A DNA stretch of 64,000 nt from Asanoa ishikariensis (GTDB taxonomy: Bacteria > Actinomycetota > Actinomycetes > Mycobacteriales > Micromonosporaceae), in assembly GCF_900107455.1 (NCBI RefSeq), contig NZ_FNQB01000001.1:248001-312000 (forward strand), in the 5' to 3' direction. The position numbers were made by a program, and so were the translations under genes. A model generated the notes under the pieces. The model ran no database searches. It was not told where the DNA came from and saw only the letters and a program-made list of their open reading frames with translations. Numbering within the stretch: position 1 is the first letter of the stretch; every line of letters starts with the position of its first letter. Shown piece after piece: positions 50,707 through 61,700 of the stretch.

Positions 50707-52011
50707 TCAGGCGCCGCCCAGGACCGGTGGCGGGACGTCGCCCGCGTCGCGCCAGATCAGGTCGTCTTCCGTTAGCCAGGTGCTGTGTTCGTCGGTCTCT
50801 TCCTCGTCGTTCTGGTTCGTGCGGCCAGCGCCCGCGGCCTGGGAACGGCCCGCAGCCGCGGATCCGTTTCGTGGGCCGGCGGCGCTGTTGCCGCCACCGC
50901 CCGGGCGGCCGGCCTGCGACTGGCTGCCGTTGAGCCCGCTCGTGCGCGACGCAGCACCACGCTGACCGGTCGCCGCCTGCCCCGAGCCGCTCGCCGGCTT
51001 GACCGTGTTGGCGCCCTTACCTGTGGCGGAGGCCGCCGAGGTCGGCGAGCCGGAGGCCGTGCCGGGCGAGCCGAGGACGCCGCCCGGCGGTAGGCCGCCA
51101 GAGCTCAGCCCGGTGCCCGCCGGAACGCTGGGACTCGGGGTGCCGCCCAACTGCGTCAGCGCACCGACCGTGCCGATGGTGGCCGCGCCGGCCGCGAGGG
51201 CGCCGTCGCCACCGCTGGTTAGCTGGGAGCCGTTCGTCTGAGTGCCGGTGCCGACCGTGCCGGTGCCGGGAGTCGCCGGGCCGCCGGCCGGGCCCGGGTC
51301 GTTGGCGACATGTCCCGGGGTGTCGACCGTGCCCGTGCGCCCGGAGCCACCAGGACCGGTGCCCGGGTCCATCGAGGGTGCGCCGACCCGGGGACCACCG
51401 GACGGGCCGGAGCCCTGGTGGGGGTCACCTTCGGGCAGGCCGGTCGGCGGCGGGGTGAACGGCCGCCAGTCACCCTGGTCGGCCACCTCGTATTGCGTGG
51501 CCACCCCGGCGACCAGGGCCGCCATCCGCTCGCGGGCGCGTTCCTTCTCTTCCTCGTCCTGGTTGTGGCCCATGAAACCACCGACCAGCGCGCCGACCCC
51601 CGCGCCGGCCGGGCCGAACAGCGCGCCCTTGGCCGCGCCGTTGGCGGCGCCGCTGAGCATCTTGTCGTTGTCGTCGTGCTCTTCGGGCGTCTCGGCCTTG
51701 CGCTGCGCGTCGGACAGGGCGGCGCTCATCTGGCTCAGGCCGCTGTGCGTGGCCAGGAAGTTGCCGGATAGCTGGCGGGAGTAAGTCGAGATCTTGCCGA
51801 CCCGGTCTCGGAACTCGGTGCCAGCGGCGCCTTCCCAGCCGGCCAGGACCCCGTCGAGGTCGCGGTCGATCGTGCTGGCCAGGGTGTCGGCCTGGCGCTC
51901 GGCCGACTTCCACGCGGCGACGGTGTTCTCGATGACACACGGGTTGCCGGCGAAAAGCTGGTCGTAGAGCGCGCGATGGCTCATCCCGGAGTAGCTGCCC
52001 GCGTCACCCAT
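50707..52011 (-). CDS. Large ESX substrate/associated protein with YxxxD signal
   Basis: A 434-residue protein. Residues 1-110 are helical and WXG/LXG-like (VLAGWEGAAGTEFRDRVG contains W-E-G). A Gly/Ala-rich hydrophobic hairpin follows (AAKGALFGPAGAGVGALVGG), then YEVAD (the YxxxD/E type VII export signal) near 170, a long Gly/Pro/Thr-rich linker and a conserved acidic tail STWLTEDDLIWRDAGDVPPP. It is probably exported by the adjacent ESX machine. Its ATG overlaps the upstream 120-residue ESX partner gene by 8 bases. Confidence 0.75.
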   Translation of the reverse strand: MGDAGSYSGMSHRALYDQLFAGNPCVIENTVAAWKSAERQADTLASTIDRDLDGVLAGWEGAAGTEFRDRVGKISTYSRQLSGNFLATHSGLSQMSAALSDAQRKAETPEEHDDNDKMLSGAANGAAKGALFGPAGAGVGALVGGFMGHNQDEEEKERARERMAALVAGVATQYEVADQGDWRPFTPPPTGLPEGDPHQGSGPSGGPRVGAPSMDPGTGPGGSGRTGTVDTPGHVANDPGPAGGPATPGTGTVGTGTQTNGSQLTSGGDGALAAGAATIGTVGALTQLGGTPSPSVPAGTGLSSGGLPPGGVLGSPGTASGSPTSAASATGKGANTVKPASGSGQAATGQRGAASRTSGLNGSQSQAGRPGGGGNSAAGPRNGSAAAGRSQAAGAGRTNQNDEEETDEHSTWLTEDDLIWRDAGDVPPPVLGGA

Positions 52012-52366
52012 TGCTCGAACCCCCCAGTGCCTTTTGCACACCGCCGAGGACGTTGGCGATGTCGGCCGAGTTGGCGGTGTTGCGCTCCTCGGTCGTGCGG
52101 TAGTTGCTGATGATCGTGTCGGTCGCCGACTGCGCCGCGCGGATCGCCTCGATCAGCCGCCGGACCCGGGTGGCCTGCTCGTCCTGCCGGGTGTCGTGGG
52201 CGTCGGTGATCCGCTTGGCGTCGACGAACGCGCCGAGCGGGGGTCGCGCCGCGGCGGAGCCGGTCACCGTCTTGAGCAGCGTCTCGGCCTCGGTCAGGCG
52301 GGCGTTGAGCGCTCGACGGAAGTCTTCCAGCGAGAGAATATCGACCTTGGTCTGTTCGTTCCCCAT
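52004..52366 (-). CDS. Small ESX-associated helical protein
   Basis: A 120-residue helical protein (VDILSLEDFRRALNARLTEA, QATRVRRLIEAIRAAQSATD, TIISNYRTTEERN), WXG100-sized but without a clear WXG. It is translationally coupled to the large substrate gene, so it may form a heterodimer with it, as EsxA/B or PE/PPE pairs do. YRTTE in the C-terminal half also fits YxxxE. Confidence 0.7.
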   Translation of the reverse strand: MGNEQTKVDILSLEDFRRALNARLTEAETLLKTVTGSAAARPPLGAFVDAKRITDAHDTRQDEQATRVRRLIEAIRAAQSATDTIISNYRTTEERNTANSADIANVLGGVQKALGGSSNG

Positions 52367-52503
52367 CGATCAGATGTCCAGTCTTGTCTGGGTGGCCCCG
52401 GAGGTCGGGGTCGCCGGCTGCATGCTCACTCCATGTCGTCCACAGTCGAGACTAGCGCTAGGCAGCGACACTTTTCGACCCGTCCCCGGCTCGTCCGCGC
52501 TGA

Positions 52504-53892
52504 TCATCCGGCCGGTCGGACGAAGTTCTGCGCCGCGGTCGGGTCCAGCATCGGCCCGTTGGGCAGCAGCGCCAACAGCGTCGTCGGCACCGGCAGCGGA
52601 TCCACGCCGCTGTATCCGAGCGCGACCGCCGCGTTGACCTGCCCGTCGGTACGCAACGGGTACTTGTATCCCTGGTCGGTGACCAGGTACGTCGTGGTGT
52701 CCGCGCTCACGCCCGGCGCCGGCTCGGCGCGGACCAGCGCACCCTTGCCGCTCGCCACGACCACCCGGTCGGCCGTACCCACCCCGTCCCGGCCTGGACC
52801 CGCGGCTGCGACGCCACCGACCACAGCGGTCGCGTAGCGCCGCACCTGCGCGGTGGCACCGTTGTGCACCGCGCACAACATCGGGTCGGCGGCCCGCGCC
52901 GCCGGGATCGCCGGCAAGGTCGCCGGGAAGCCCTTCGGCTCGACAGTCACGCCCCGCACCAGCGCGTTCGCGGCCTCGGCGGCCGAAATCTCGATCACCT
53001 CAGGATCGTTGGCGAGCAGCAGTTTCGCGGAGACCTCGCCGATGGTGACCAGGCCGTCGCGGGTCAACACGTACCGCTGCGCTCCCGCCCGGTAGACCTG
53101 ACCGATCTCGCCACGATCGCCGCCGACCTCGCGTGGGCTCGTCTCGCCGGCGTCCTCGATCCGGGGCTGTCGCAGTTCGGGCCCGCTGGAGATGCCGTTG
53201 AGCAGGGCCTTGCCGGCGATCACGGGGGTGACCGCGGCAAGTTCGAGCGCCGTCAGCGTGGTCTCGTCGACGACCCGGTACCGCCGGTCGCCCAGCACCA
53301 GGTAGGTCGCGACCGGTCCACTGTCGTCAGCGGGAGTGCTCAGCAACAACGCCGAATCGGCGCCGAGGGCCGCACCACCGGCCGGTTCGCGGCCGACGAA
53401 CACCGTCGTGGTTGGCGCGCCGGCACCCTGCGGCGACGTGCTGCACACGCTCCACGGGAACTTCAGCAGCGCGCCGCGGTCCGGCGGCGGGTCGGGGGCG
53501 CCGGGAATGCCGATCGGTTCGCCCACCGCGTACGCGGAGAGCGAGTCTCGTGACATCTGCCGCATCGCGGGTTTCTCGGTGCCCGCGAACAGCAACGCCG
53601 ACGTCCAGTTGAGCACCGGGTGCAAGGTGTCGTCGACCAGCACGTACCGCGCGCCGGTCTCCCGCATGATGATCAGCTCGCCGGTCGCGGGCTTGCCGCC
53701 GCCGGGGTTGACCAGGCCGATCACGCCGATGATCGCGAACACGATCGCGGCCACCATGACGCTGCCGAACATCGCGAGACCGAACCGTCGCATCGGTAGC
53801 TCGGTGGTCTCCGGCTCACCACTGAGCAGGCCGGAAACGATGCGCCGGGTGATGAACCGGTGCGCCTGCACCTGTTCCTGCCGGCTGCGCAT
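52504..53892 (-). CDS. eccB: Type VII secretion core protein EccB
   Basis: A 462-residue protein. A basic cytoplasmic N-terminus (RSRQEQVQAHRFITRRIVSGL, the EccB signature) is followed by one transmembrane helix (about 37-60) and a large periplasmic domain of repeated beta units (VLVDDTLHPVLNWTSALLF, RYRVVDETTLTALEL, YPLRTDGQVNAAVALGY). EccB forms the periplasmic crown of the ESX channel. It is divergent from eccE. The 137-base gap before it (52367-52503) shows nothing further. Confidence 0.93.
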   Translation of the reverse strand: MRSRQEQVQAHRFITRRIVSGLLSGEPETTELPMRRFGLAMFGSVMVAAIVFAIIGVIGLVNPGGGKPATGELIIMRETGARYVLVDDTLHPVLNWTSALLFAGTEKPAMRQMSRDSLSAYAVGEPIGIPGAPDPPPDRGALLKFPWSVCSTSPQGAGAPTTTVFVGREPAGGAALGADSALLLSTPADDSGPVATYLVLGDRRYRVVDETTLTALELAAVTPVIAGKALLNGISSGPELRQPRIEDAGETSPREVGGDRGEIGQVYRAGAQRYVLTRDGLVTIGEVSAKLLLANDPEVIEISAAEAANALVRGVTVEPKGFPATLPAIPAARAADPMLCAVHNGATAQVRRYATAVVGGVAAAGPGRDGVGTADRVVVASGKGALVRAEPAPGVSADTTTYLVTDQGYKYPLRTDGQVNAAVALGYSGVDPLPVPTTLLALLPNGPMLDPTAAQNFVRPAG

Positions 53893-53990
53893 GAGGACCC
53901 TCCGATGGCCGTACTCCGCGACGCGGCCACCCTACGATAGGTGACTCGTCGTACGCTGTCCCCGCCGTGCCCCTGGGGAGGAGGACGCGC

Positions 53991-55073
53991 ATGCGAACGG
54001 CTGTGTGGCGGCTCGTCGTCGCCGAGATCGCCATCGTCGTCGTCGCCCTTGCCGCGTTCAGCGGGTCACTCGTCGGGCTCGGCGTCGCGGTCCTCGGCGC
54101 CCTCGTCGTGGCCGGCGTCGTCTACGCCCGCCGCGACGGTCGATGGTGGACAGAGAAGTTCCTGGCCCGCCGGCGCTGGCGACGTCGCCGCAGTGCCGGG
54201 TCCGCGCTGCAACCACATGCCATCAACGGGTACGACGACCGCGGCACCAGTGTCGGCATCGGCTGCGACGAGGGCGGCTGGTATGCCGCCGTGGCCATCG
54301 CGCCCGCGCTCGGTATCTCCGGCACCCGGGGCGTGCCCGTCCCGGTGGCCCGGCTGGCCGAGCTGCTCGACGACGCCACCCTGCCGCTCAGTGGCCTACA
54401 GGTGGTGAGCTGGGCCGCGCCGGCACCACACCACCTGCTGCCCAGCCAGGTGCCCAGCGTCGCCTCCTACCACCAGCTCGCCGCCGACCTGCTGCCGTCC
54501 GGCCCGGCCCCGATCGACCAGCGCGACTGGGTCGCGGTGCGCCTGGACGTGAGCGACGCGGCCGTCGCCGCGCACCGCCGCGGTGGGGGTGTCGAGGGCG
54601 TCCACCGCGCCGTGGCCGCCGCCGTCGGCCGGGTGAGCAAGTCCCTGGCCAGCGCGGGCATCGTGACCGAGATCCTCGGCCCGCAACAGCTCGCGTCGGC
54701 CGTGCGACTCTGCGCCGGCGTCCTCGACGACAACCCGCCGGCCGAGGACTGGACCACCTTCCACGCCGCCGGCCTGCACCACCTGGCCTTCGAGGTGCAC
54801 GGTCTGCCACCACGCGACGCTCCACTGTCGACACTGCTGCGTACGCCCGCCGCCCAGGTGGTGCTCTCGGTGGAGCTGCGCCCGCGCGAGACCAACGGCT
54901 CGGTGCTCGCCCGCACGGTGGTGCGGATGGCCGCGCCCGCGCCCAACCTGCCGGAGGCGGCCCGCACGCTGTCCGGCCGCGCTGGCGAGCTCGGGCTCAA
55001 GCTGCGCCGCCTGGACGGTTGGCAGGGTCCGGCCGCGTACGCGACCGCACCGACGGGCGGTGGTCCCTGGTGA
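53991..55073 (+). CDS. eccE: Type VII secretion protein EccE
   Basis: A 360-residue protein: two N-terminal transmembrane helices (about 5-45), then a cytosolic domain with GYDDRGTSVGIGCDEGGWYAAV and RLCAGVLDDNPPAEDWTTFHAAGLHHLAFEV, typical EccE segments. EccE sits at the periphery of the ESX complex and stabilises it. ATG follows GGGAGGAGG. Its stop overlaps the next gene's GTG by 4 bases. Confidence 0.85.
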   Translation: MRTAVWRLVVAEIAIVVVALAAFSGSLVGLGVAVLGALVVAGVVYARRDGRWWTEKFLARRRWRRRRSAGSALQPHAINGYDDRGTSVGIGCDEGGWYAAVAIAPALGISGTRGVPVPVARLAELLDDATLPLSGLQVVSWAAPAPHHLLPSQVPSVASYHQLAADLLPSGPAPIDQRDWVAVRLDVSDAAVAAHRRGGGVEGVHRAVAAAVGRVSKSLASAGIVTEILGPQQLASAVRLCAGVLDDNPPAEDWTTFHAAGLHHLAFEVHGLPPRDAPLSTLLRTPAAQVVLSVELRPRETNGSVLARTVVRMAAPAPNLPEAARTLSGRAGELGLKLRRLDGWQGPAAYATAPTGGGPW

Positions 55074-55735
55074 CCCGTGCCGGTCAACCGATCTCGCCGG
55101 CCGCCGCGGGCGCGATCGGCATGCACGCCGAGCACACCGGGCTGCTGCTCGGCCGAGGTGCCGACGGCGACGCCGTGCTGTTGCGGTTGTTCCGGCCGCA
55201 GCCGACCCGGGTCGCGCTGATCGGCGGCCTGTGGCTGGCCCGGGTCACCGTCTTCCGCGCGCTGGCGCTGGGCGCGCAGGTCTTCGTCCGTACCTCCGAC
55301 GAACGTCGTTGGCACGGCCTGGGTGAGGTGGCGGTCGGCAACCCCGATCGGGTACGCGTCGTCACCGGCGGCCGGCCCGCGGTCGCCGGCCGGGTCGGCG
55401 AGCCGGTGCTGCACGTGCACGACATCGAAGGCCAGCGGGCGTTCGACCTGCGGCCCGGCGAAGCCTGGCAGACCACGCTGACCATCTCGGCGCAGCTCAC
55501 CGACACTGCGGCCGACGCGCTCGCGGTCGCGGATGCCGCCCTGGTCCAGCGGATGTGGGCGCAGCAGGCGGTCTACGTCGCGGCCCGCCTGGGCGTCGAC
55601 CCCGACGCATCGTCCGAAGTGGAGAACCTGCCCGACGACACCGTCGCCCTGCTCAGCGACGGCCAGGCGCGGGTCGCCTGGATCTCGGCAACCGACATCG
55701 AACAGCAGATGTTCGGCCCGCCCGGCCGGCTCTGA
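55070..55735 (+). CDS. Unknown protein translationally coupled to EccE
   Basis: A 221-residue soluble alpha/beta protein starting at GTG 55070 inside the eccE stop. AEHTGLLLGRGADGDAVLLRLFRPQPTRVALIGGL and LARVTVFRALALGAQVFVRTSDE suggest a P-loop-like beta/alpha arrangement without a true Walker A, as in some ESX accessory proteins. Position between eccE and eccD makes it part of the machine or its regulation. I do not recognise a named family. Confidence 0.75.
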   Translation: MTRAGQPISPAAAGAIGMHAEHTGLLLGRGADGDAVLLRLFRPQPTRVALIGGLWLARVTVFRALALGAQVFVRTSDERRWHGLGEVAVGNPDRVRVVTGGRPAVAGRVGEPVLHVHDIEGQRAFDLRPGEAWQTTLTISAQLTDTAADALAVADAALVQRMWAQQAVYVAARLGVDPDASSEVENLPDDTVALLSDGQARVAWISATDIEQQMFGPPGRL

Positions 55736-55738
55736 GGC

Positions 55739-57136
55739 CTAGCTCTCCCGGATCGCGCGGATCCAGCCGTACAGGCCGCTGGCCCACACCACCAGCGGCA
55801 GGATGCCGAGGATCAGCAGGATCTCCAGGATGTCGACGGTACGACCGAGCAGCGGTGAACGGCGCCGCCCCGCACCGAGTGCCGCACCGACGCTGATCGC
55901 GGCCACCACCAGCAACCCGGCGACGACCAGGGTGAGCCGGCCGAGCACGCTCGTGGTCAGGAAGCCCCCGACGGCGATCGCGCCGATGGCGACCACGCCG
56001 GCACCGAGCAGCGGCAATCGTTGCGCGGTCGAGATGAACCAGCGCGCCCGCATGAACAACAACAGGCCGAGCGCGGCACACAGTACGTACCCGGCGGTGC
56101 CCCCGCTGGTGACCAACGCGAGCGCCGAGCCGGCCGCGATCAGACCGACCGCACCGAGCATGCCGGCCAGCAGGTCGTCGGCGCGCTCGGCGAGCCGGAG
56201 CACGCGGGCACCGTCGACGGTCTCGGTGTCGGTGCGCAGGTCCTCGGTGCCGGACGGCACGGTAGGCACCGGCAACCCGGCCAGCCGGTAGGACATCATC
56301 GGCATCGCCGGCACGAAGACCAAGGCGAGCGCGAGCACGATCGAGGCCGCGCCGGCCGGGGTCGCGCCGAAGATCATGCAGATGACGGCGGCGACGCCGA
56401 GGCCCACGGCACCGGCGCTGGCGGCGAGGAAGATCTGGCCGTACGCGGCGACGGCCGCGCTACCGGCGACCGCGGAGACGAACACCACGGCCGCGGCGCA
56501 GACCAGCAGGTCAGGTGCGCCCAGATCGGCCAGGCCACGACTGCCGGCGAAGAGAGTCAGTCCACCGACGGCCGCGTACACCATGGACACGATCGCCAAC
56601 AGCAACCCGTTGCGGTGGTCGCCGAAGCCGCGCGCGGCGACGGCCGAGGTCGCCAGCAACAGCAGCGCGAGGACCAACGCGACAGCCGGAGCGACGCCCC
56701 GCGGCGGGCCGATCAGCGCGAGCGCGACGGCACCGCCGACCAGCGCGGCCGCACCCAGACCGAGCCCGAAGACTTTGGTGGTCGCAGTCGACCAACGGCC
56801 GGGCCGCATCCGGGTCGCGGTCGCGATCGCGTCGACCACGTCGTCGAACACCGGCTCGGGCTGCTCACCGCCGCGTGGCCGCAGATAGAGCAACTCGCCG
56901 TCGCGGATCTCCAACTGAGCCGGCGACTGCGCGATGTCGAGGGCGGGACCGGCCAGCCGGGCCAGTGACCAGCCATAACGGCCGTCGGGCTCGTCGGCGA
57001 GCCGGTCGCCGGCAAACCGCAACACCGTCGGCAGCACGTCAGCGAGAGGCACTTCGGACGGTAGGGCAAGGTCGACCCGCGTCTTCGGCGCCACGATCGT
57101 CACGCGGCTCGATCCGGCCGTCGTCGCGCCCGCCAC
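55739..57136 (-). CDS. eccD: Type VII secretion integral membrane protein EccD
   Basis: A 465-residue protein: a cytosolic ubiquitin-like domain (residues 5-90, RVTIVAPKTRVDLALPSEVPLADVLPTVLRF) and about eleven transmembrane helices from residue 120. EccD lines the ESX pore as a dimer per subunit. GTG 57136 follows GAGGAGGGG and replaces longer in-frame starts. It diverges from the tnpB/eccC side. Its 3' end lies 3 bases from the preceding plus-strand gene. Confidence 0.9.
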   Translation of the reverse strand: MAGATTAGSSRVTIVAPKTRVDLALPSEVPLADVLPTVLRFAGDRLADEPDGRYGWSLARLAGPALDIAQSPAQLEIRDGELLYLRPRGGEQPEPVFDDVVDAIATATRMRPGRWSTATTKVFGLGLGAAALVGGAVALALIGPPRGVAPAVALVLALLLLATSAVAARGFGDHRNGLLLAIVSMVYAAVGGLTLFAGSRGLADLGAPDLLVCAAAVVFVSAVAGSAAVAAYGQIFLAASAGAVGLGVAAVICMIFGATPAGAASIVLALALVFVPAMPMMSYRLAGLPVPTVPSGTEDLRTDTETVDGARVLRLAERADDLLAGMLGAVGLIAAGSALALVTSGGTAGYVLCAALGLLLFMRARWFISTAQRLPLLGAGVVAIGAIAVGGFLTTSVLGRLTLVVAGLLVVAAISVGAALGAGRRRSPLLGRTVDILEILLILGILPLVVWASGLYGWIRAIRES

Positions 57137-57355
57137 GATGTCCCCTCCTCGTCCACAGGCCGCACCCGGGCGTATCGCGGGCGCCACCGCTTCCGGCAGA
57201 GTACATACGATGGCCACGGTCCGGTGTCCACCCGCCCTGGGAGGAAGCGACTTCTACGTGACTATCTGCGCGCACTCGCGGGACTCTTTGGTGGGTTTGC
57301 GGACTGTGGTGGCAACGATCGTTGTTGCCCCCAAGGAGCTGCCCGACGGTGCCCG

Positions 57356-58768
57356 ATGAAGGTCACCCGGATCGCCTACTCGGCTCGCCTCAACTCCGGC
57401 AAGTACGCTGCCCTTCACGAGCAGGCGCGCCGGCTTGGTCGGGTCCGATCCGAGGTGTGGCAACGGTTCGGGTCGCTCCACGGAGCCGGGGTCCGCGACC
57501 GGCATGTCCGGGACAGGTGGATGGCGGACGGCACCGCCGCTGGCTTCGGTGTGACCGCGAATGCTTGGAAGGAAACCCTCCGCGACGCGATCGCCGATAT
57601 CGCTGCGAGCCGTGAGTCGGCGAAAGTCGCTGTCCGCCGCGCGATCGCACGCCGGACCATTGATCCGGCCGAGCGGAAGCGGTTGTTAGCCGCACTCAAA
57701 TGCGAGCGTTGGGCAGACGAAGCGTACCTGTCCCGGCAGATGCGCAAGCACTGGAAACGTGGGAAGAGCCGCACCCGCAACCAGATCATCGTGCGGTCGG
57801 ACAAGGTCCGCACTTTTAGCCTGACCGACGGTGGGAACGTGTGGCTGGCCGTGGCGGGGGTGGAGCCGCGCCAACTCGTCCGCATCCCGCTGAACACGAC
57901 CGTTGCGCCATCCGGGACGTTGCGGCTGATCTTGCGTGGCGGGCGAGTCGAGGTCCACTACCAGATCCCCGCGTCGGAGATGAAGTCCTCACGGCATCCA
58001 AGCGGCGACCGCGAAGTAGGCGTCGACAAGGGCTACACCGAGGTGCTGATCGACTCCGACGGTCGCCACCACGGTGCGCGCCTTGGGGCGCTGCTGACTG
58101 CTGAATCAGACCGAATCAAGGAACGTAACCGGCGCCGAGCGAGGCTCCGCTCGATCGCGAACAACGCCGCCGCCAAAGGTCGGCACGCGAAGGCGGCCAG
58201 GATTAGAGCCAACAACTTCGGCACGGTCAAGCGTGACCGGCAGGCGGCAAAACATCACGCTCAGGTCCGGACGGAGATTTTCACCGCCGTCCACCGCGTG
58301 GTGAACGAGGCCGGGGTGGTCGTCGCCGAAGACCTGACCAAGGCAATCACTGGGCGCAGATCGCTTGGAAAGAACTTGAATCGTCGCCTCGCAGCATGGA
58401 CGAAAGGCGTCACCGCCGAGGCGCTCAAGAACGTGTCGGAGCGCAGAGGCTCTGCGCTCGTGCTGGTCAATGCTGCCTATACGTCACAAGTCTGTCCCAC
58501 CTGCGAGGGCCTCGCCCGGCGTAACGGGGATCGGCTTCACTGCACACCGTGCGGGGTCGTATGGCACGCGGACCATGCCGCCGCGATCAACGTCCTGCGT
58601 AGATACGGTGATCCCGACATCACCCTGTTCACCCCGTACAAGCGGGTGAAGGAGATCTTGCAGGAACGGGCCGATCGCCGACGGATCAAACTGCCGATCC
58701 AGGACTCCAGCCCAGCAACCGGGGCGGAGAGCGAATTATCCATCCATGCTCTACCTAGCGAGGTGTGA
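57356..58768 (+). mobile_element. tnpB: Solitary TnpB (OrfB) RNA-guided nuclease element inserted in the ESX locus
   Basis: A 470-residue IS200/IS605- or IS607-type OrfB protein with no TnpA beside it. The RuvC acidic triad is intact: Asp224 (GVDKG), Glu325 (VVAEDL) and Asp406 (HADHAAAINVL), with a zinc finger Cys380/383 and Cys396/399. TnpB cuts DNA guided by an RNA from the element's right end. It lies between the divergent eccD and eccC genes, and its stop (GTGA) abuts the possible GTG of eccC. The palindrome CAACGATCGTTG (57313-57324) may mark the left end. Element borders were not resolved. Confidence 0.9.
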
Positions 58769-58788
58769 GCAATGAACAGGAAGCAGGA

Positions 58789-61700
58789 ATGGCGTTGAGC
58801 ACCGTCCTGTTCCGACGGCCACCGCGCCGGCCTGGTCCTGCCATGCCGCGCGGTGAGCTGCTGGTCGAGTCGCCCCCGGAGTTGCCTGAGCAGCTCCCGC
58901 GCGGCATCGGCCAGTTGCTGATGGTGCTGCCGATGGTCTGTGGCGTGGGCGCCATGGCCTTCCTCTACGCGGGCCGCGGCGGCGGTGCGGTCACCTGGAT
59001 CGCCGGTGGCCTGTTCGGCGTCTCGATGCTCGGCATGGCGATCGGTTCCATGGGCGGCGGCGGTGGCAACAAGAAGGCCGAGCTCGACGCCGAGCGCCGT
59101 GACTACATGCGCTATCTGGCCCAGATCCGCAAGAGGGTACGTCGGGCAGCCGACCAGCAGCGTTCGGCCGCGATGTGGGTGCACCCGGCGCCGGACGCGC
59201 TGTGGTCGCTGGCCGCCTCGCGGCGCATGTGGGAACGCCGTTCGACCGACGAGGACTTCGGCCAGATCCGCGTCGCGGTCGGTCCGCAGCAACTCGCGGT
59301 CGACGTCACGCCGCCGGAGACCAAGCCGGTCGAAGACCTCGAGCCGATGTCGGCGATCGCCCTGCGCCGGTTCATGAACACCTTCCGCGCCGTGCCGGAC
59401 CTGCCGATCGCGCTGTCGCTGCGGGCGTTCGGCCGGGTGTCGCTGCGCGGCGAGCGGGAGCGGGTGCTGGCGGTGACCAGGGCCGCGATTGGCCAGTTGG
59501 CCACCTTCCACTCGCCGGAAGACGTCCGCATCGCCCTGGTCGCGGCTCCGGAGCGGGTCGCCGACTGGGACTGGCTCAAATGGCTCCCGCACGTGCAGGT
59601 CGATCGCACGGTCGACGGCGCCGGCCCTGTCCGGCTGGTCTTCGACTCGATGACCGAGCTCGAAGACGCGCTCGACGACGAGCTGAGCAGCCGCGGCCGG
59701 TTCAACCCGTCGGCCAAGGCGCTGACCACCCAGGCCCACCTGGTGGTGATCCTCGACGGTGGTGAAGCGCCCGCCGCCGCCCAGCTCACCGGCCCTGGCC
59801 TGCTCGGCACCACGGTGTTCGACCTGTCCGGTGTCGTGCCGCGCGAGGCGGGCCGCTGGCTGTTGGCACTGACGGTCAACGGCGACCGGATCGAGGTCAA
59901 CCAGGGCAACCGGAGTACGTCGCTCGGCCGCGCCGACACTTTGGCGCTGCCCGCGGCCGAGGCGGTCGCCCGCCAGCTCGCGCCGTACCGGCTGTCCCAC
60001 CAGGCCACCAGCGAGGAGCCGCTGTCTCGCAGCCCCGAGCTGCCCGAGCTCGTCGGCGTCGGCGACGCGGCAGCGGTCGACCCGCGCCGCCACTGGCGAC
60101 CGCGTCCGGTGCGCGAGACCCTGCGCATCCCGCTCGGCCTCGGCCCCGACGGCGCGGTCGTCGAGCTCGACCTCAAGGAGTCGGCGCTCGAGGGCATGGG
60201 CCCGCACGGCCTGATCATCGGCGCGACCGGTTCCGGCAAGAGCGAGCTGCTGCGCACCATCGTGTCCGCGCTGGCGATCACCCACTCGTCCGAAGAGCTC
60301 AACTTCGTGCTGGTCGACTTCAAGGGCGGTGCGACCTTCGCGTCGCTCGACGCGTTGCCACACACCAGCGCCGTGATCACCAACCTGGCCGACGAGCTGC
60401 CGCTGGTCGACCGCATGCACGACGCCATCGCCGGCGAGCTGCAACGCCGGCAGGAGCTGTTGCGGTCGTCAGGCAACTACGTCTCGCGGCACGAGTACGA
60501 GCGGGCGCGCGCCGGCGGCGAGAACCTCCAACCACTGCCCAGCCTGCTGATCATCTGTGACGAGTTCAGCGAGCTGCTGGCCGCCAAACCCGACTTCATC
60601 GAGCTGTTCCTGCAGATCGGCCGGCTGGGCCGGTCGCTCGGCATCCATCTGCTGCTGGCGTCGCAGCGGCTCGAGGAGGGCCGGCTTCGGGGTTTGGACA
60701 CCCACCTGTCGTACCGGATCGGTCTGCGGACGTTCTCGGCCGTGGAGAGCCGGATCGTGCTGGGTGTTCCTGACGCTTATGAGCTGCCCAACGCTCCTGG
60801 TCATGGCTACTTGAAGATCGACACCCAGACCATGCTGCGGTTCCGGGGTGCCTACGTTTCGGGGCCGTATCGGCAGGCCGGCGCGGCGACGCAGGCCGCG
60901 AAGGCGCGGGTGCAGGGGCAGGTCGTGCCGTACCGGATGGCGCACGTTCCCATGCCGAAGATGCCGGCGGCGCCGCCCGAGCCGGTCGAGGTCGCCAGCG
61001 GTCCCGAGCCGGCGCGGCAGGTCACCATGCTTGACGTGGTCACCGGGCGGTTGCGTGGCCAGGGTCCGCCGGCACACCAGGTCTGGTTGCCGCCGCTCGA
61101 CCTGCCGGCGTCGCTCGACGTGCTGTTGCCGCAACTCCAACGCGATCCCGACCGTGGTTTGCAGGCCGTGGGCTGGCCCGGCGGTGGCGGTCGGCTCGCG
61201 GTGCCGGTCGGTGTGGTCGACCGGCCCTATGACCAGCGGCGCGACCCGCTGGTGGTCGACCTGTCGGGTGCGGCTGGCAACACGGTGATCGCCGGTGGTC
61301 CGCGGTCGGGCAAGAGCACGCTGCTGCGCACGTTGATCTCGTCGCTGGCGCTGACCCACACCCCGCGCGAGGTGGCGTTCATGTGCCTCGACTTCGGCGG
61401 CGGCACGCTGCGCAGCCTCGCGGGTTTGCCACACATGTCCGGTGTGGCGGGGCGGCGCGACATCGAGGCGGTGCGCCGGTCGGTCGGCGAGGCGACGGCC
61501 CTGCTCGACGAGCGTGAGCAACGGTTCGCCGAGCGGGGCATCGAGTCGATCGGCGCGTACCGGCGGATGCGCGCCACCGGCCGCTTCCCCGAGGACCCGT
61601 TCGGTGACCTGTTCCTGGTCGTCGACGGCTGGGGCACGCTGCGCGAAGACTTCGAGGAGCTGGAAGCGCGGATCACCAAGCTCGCGGCGCGCGGCCTGGG

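Noticed and set aside
57313-57324. CAACGATCGTTG palindrome as the left end of the tnpB element
   Set aside because: Suggestive, but without an empty-site comparison the border cannot be set, so it is only mentioned in the tnpB entry.
58537-60476. Long minus-strand frames over the start of eccC
   Set aside because: EccC motifs are all on the plus strand; these frames lack starts with ribosome sites and family motifs.
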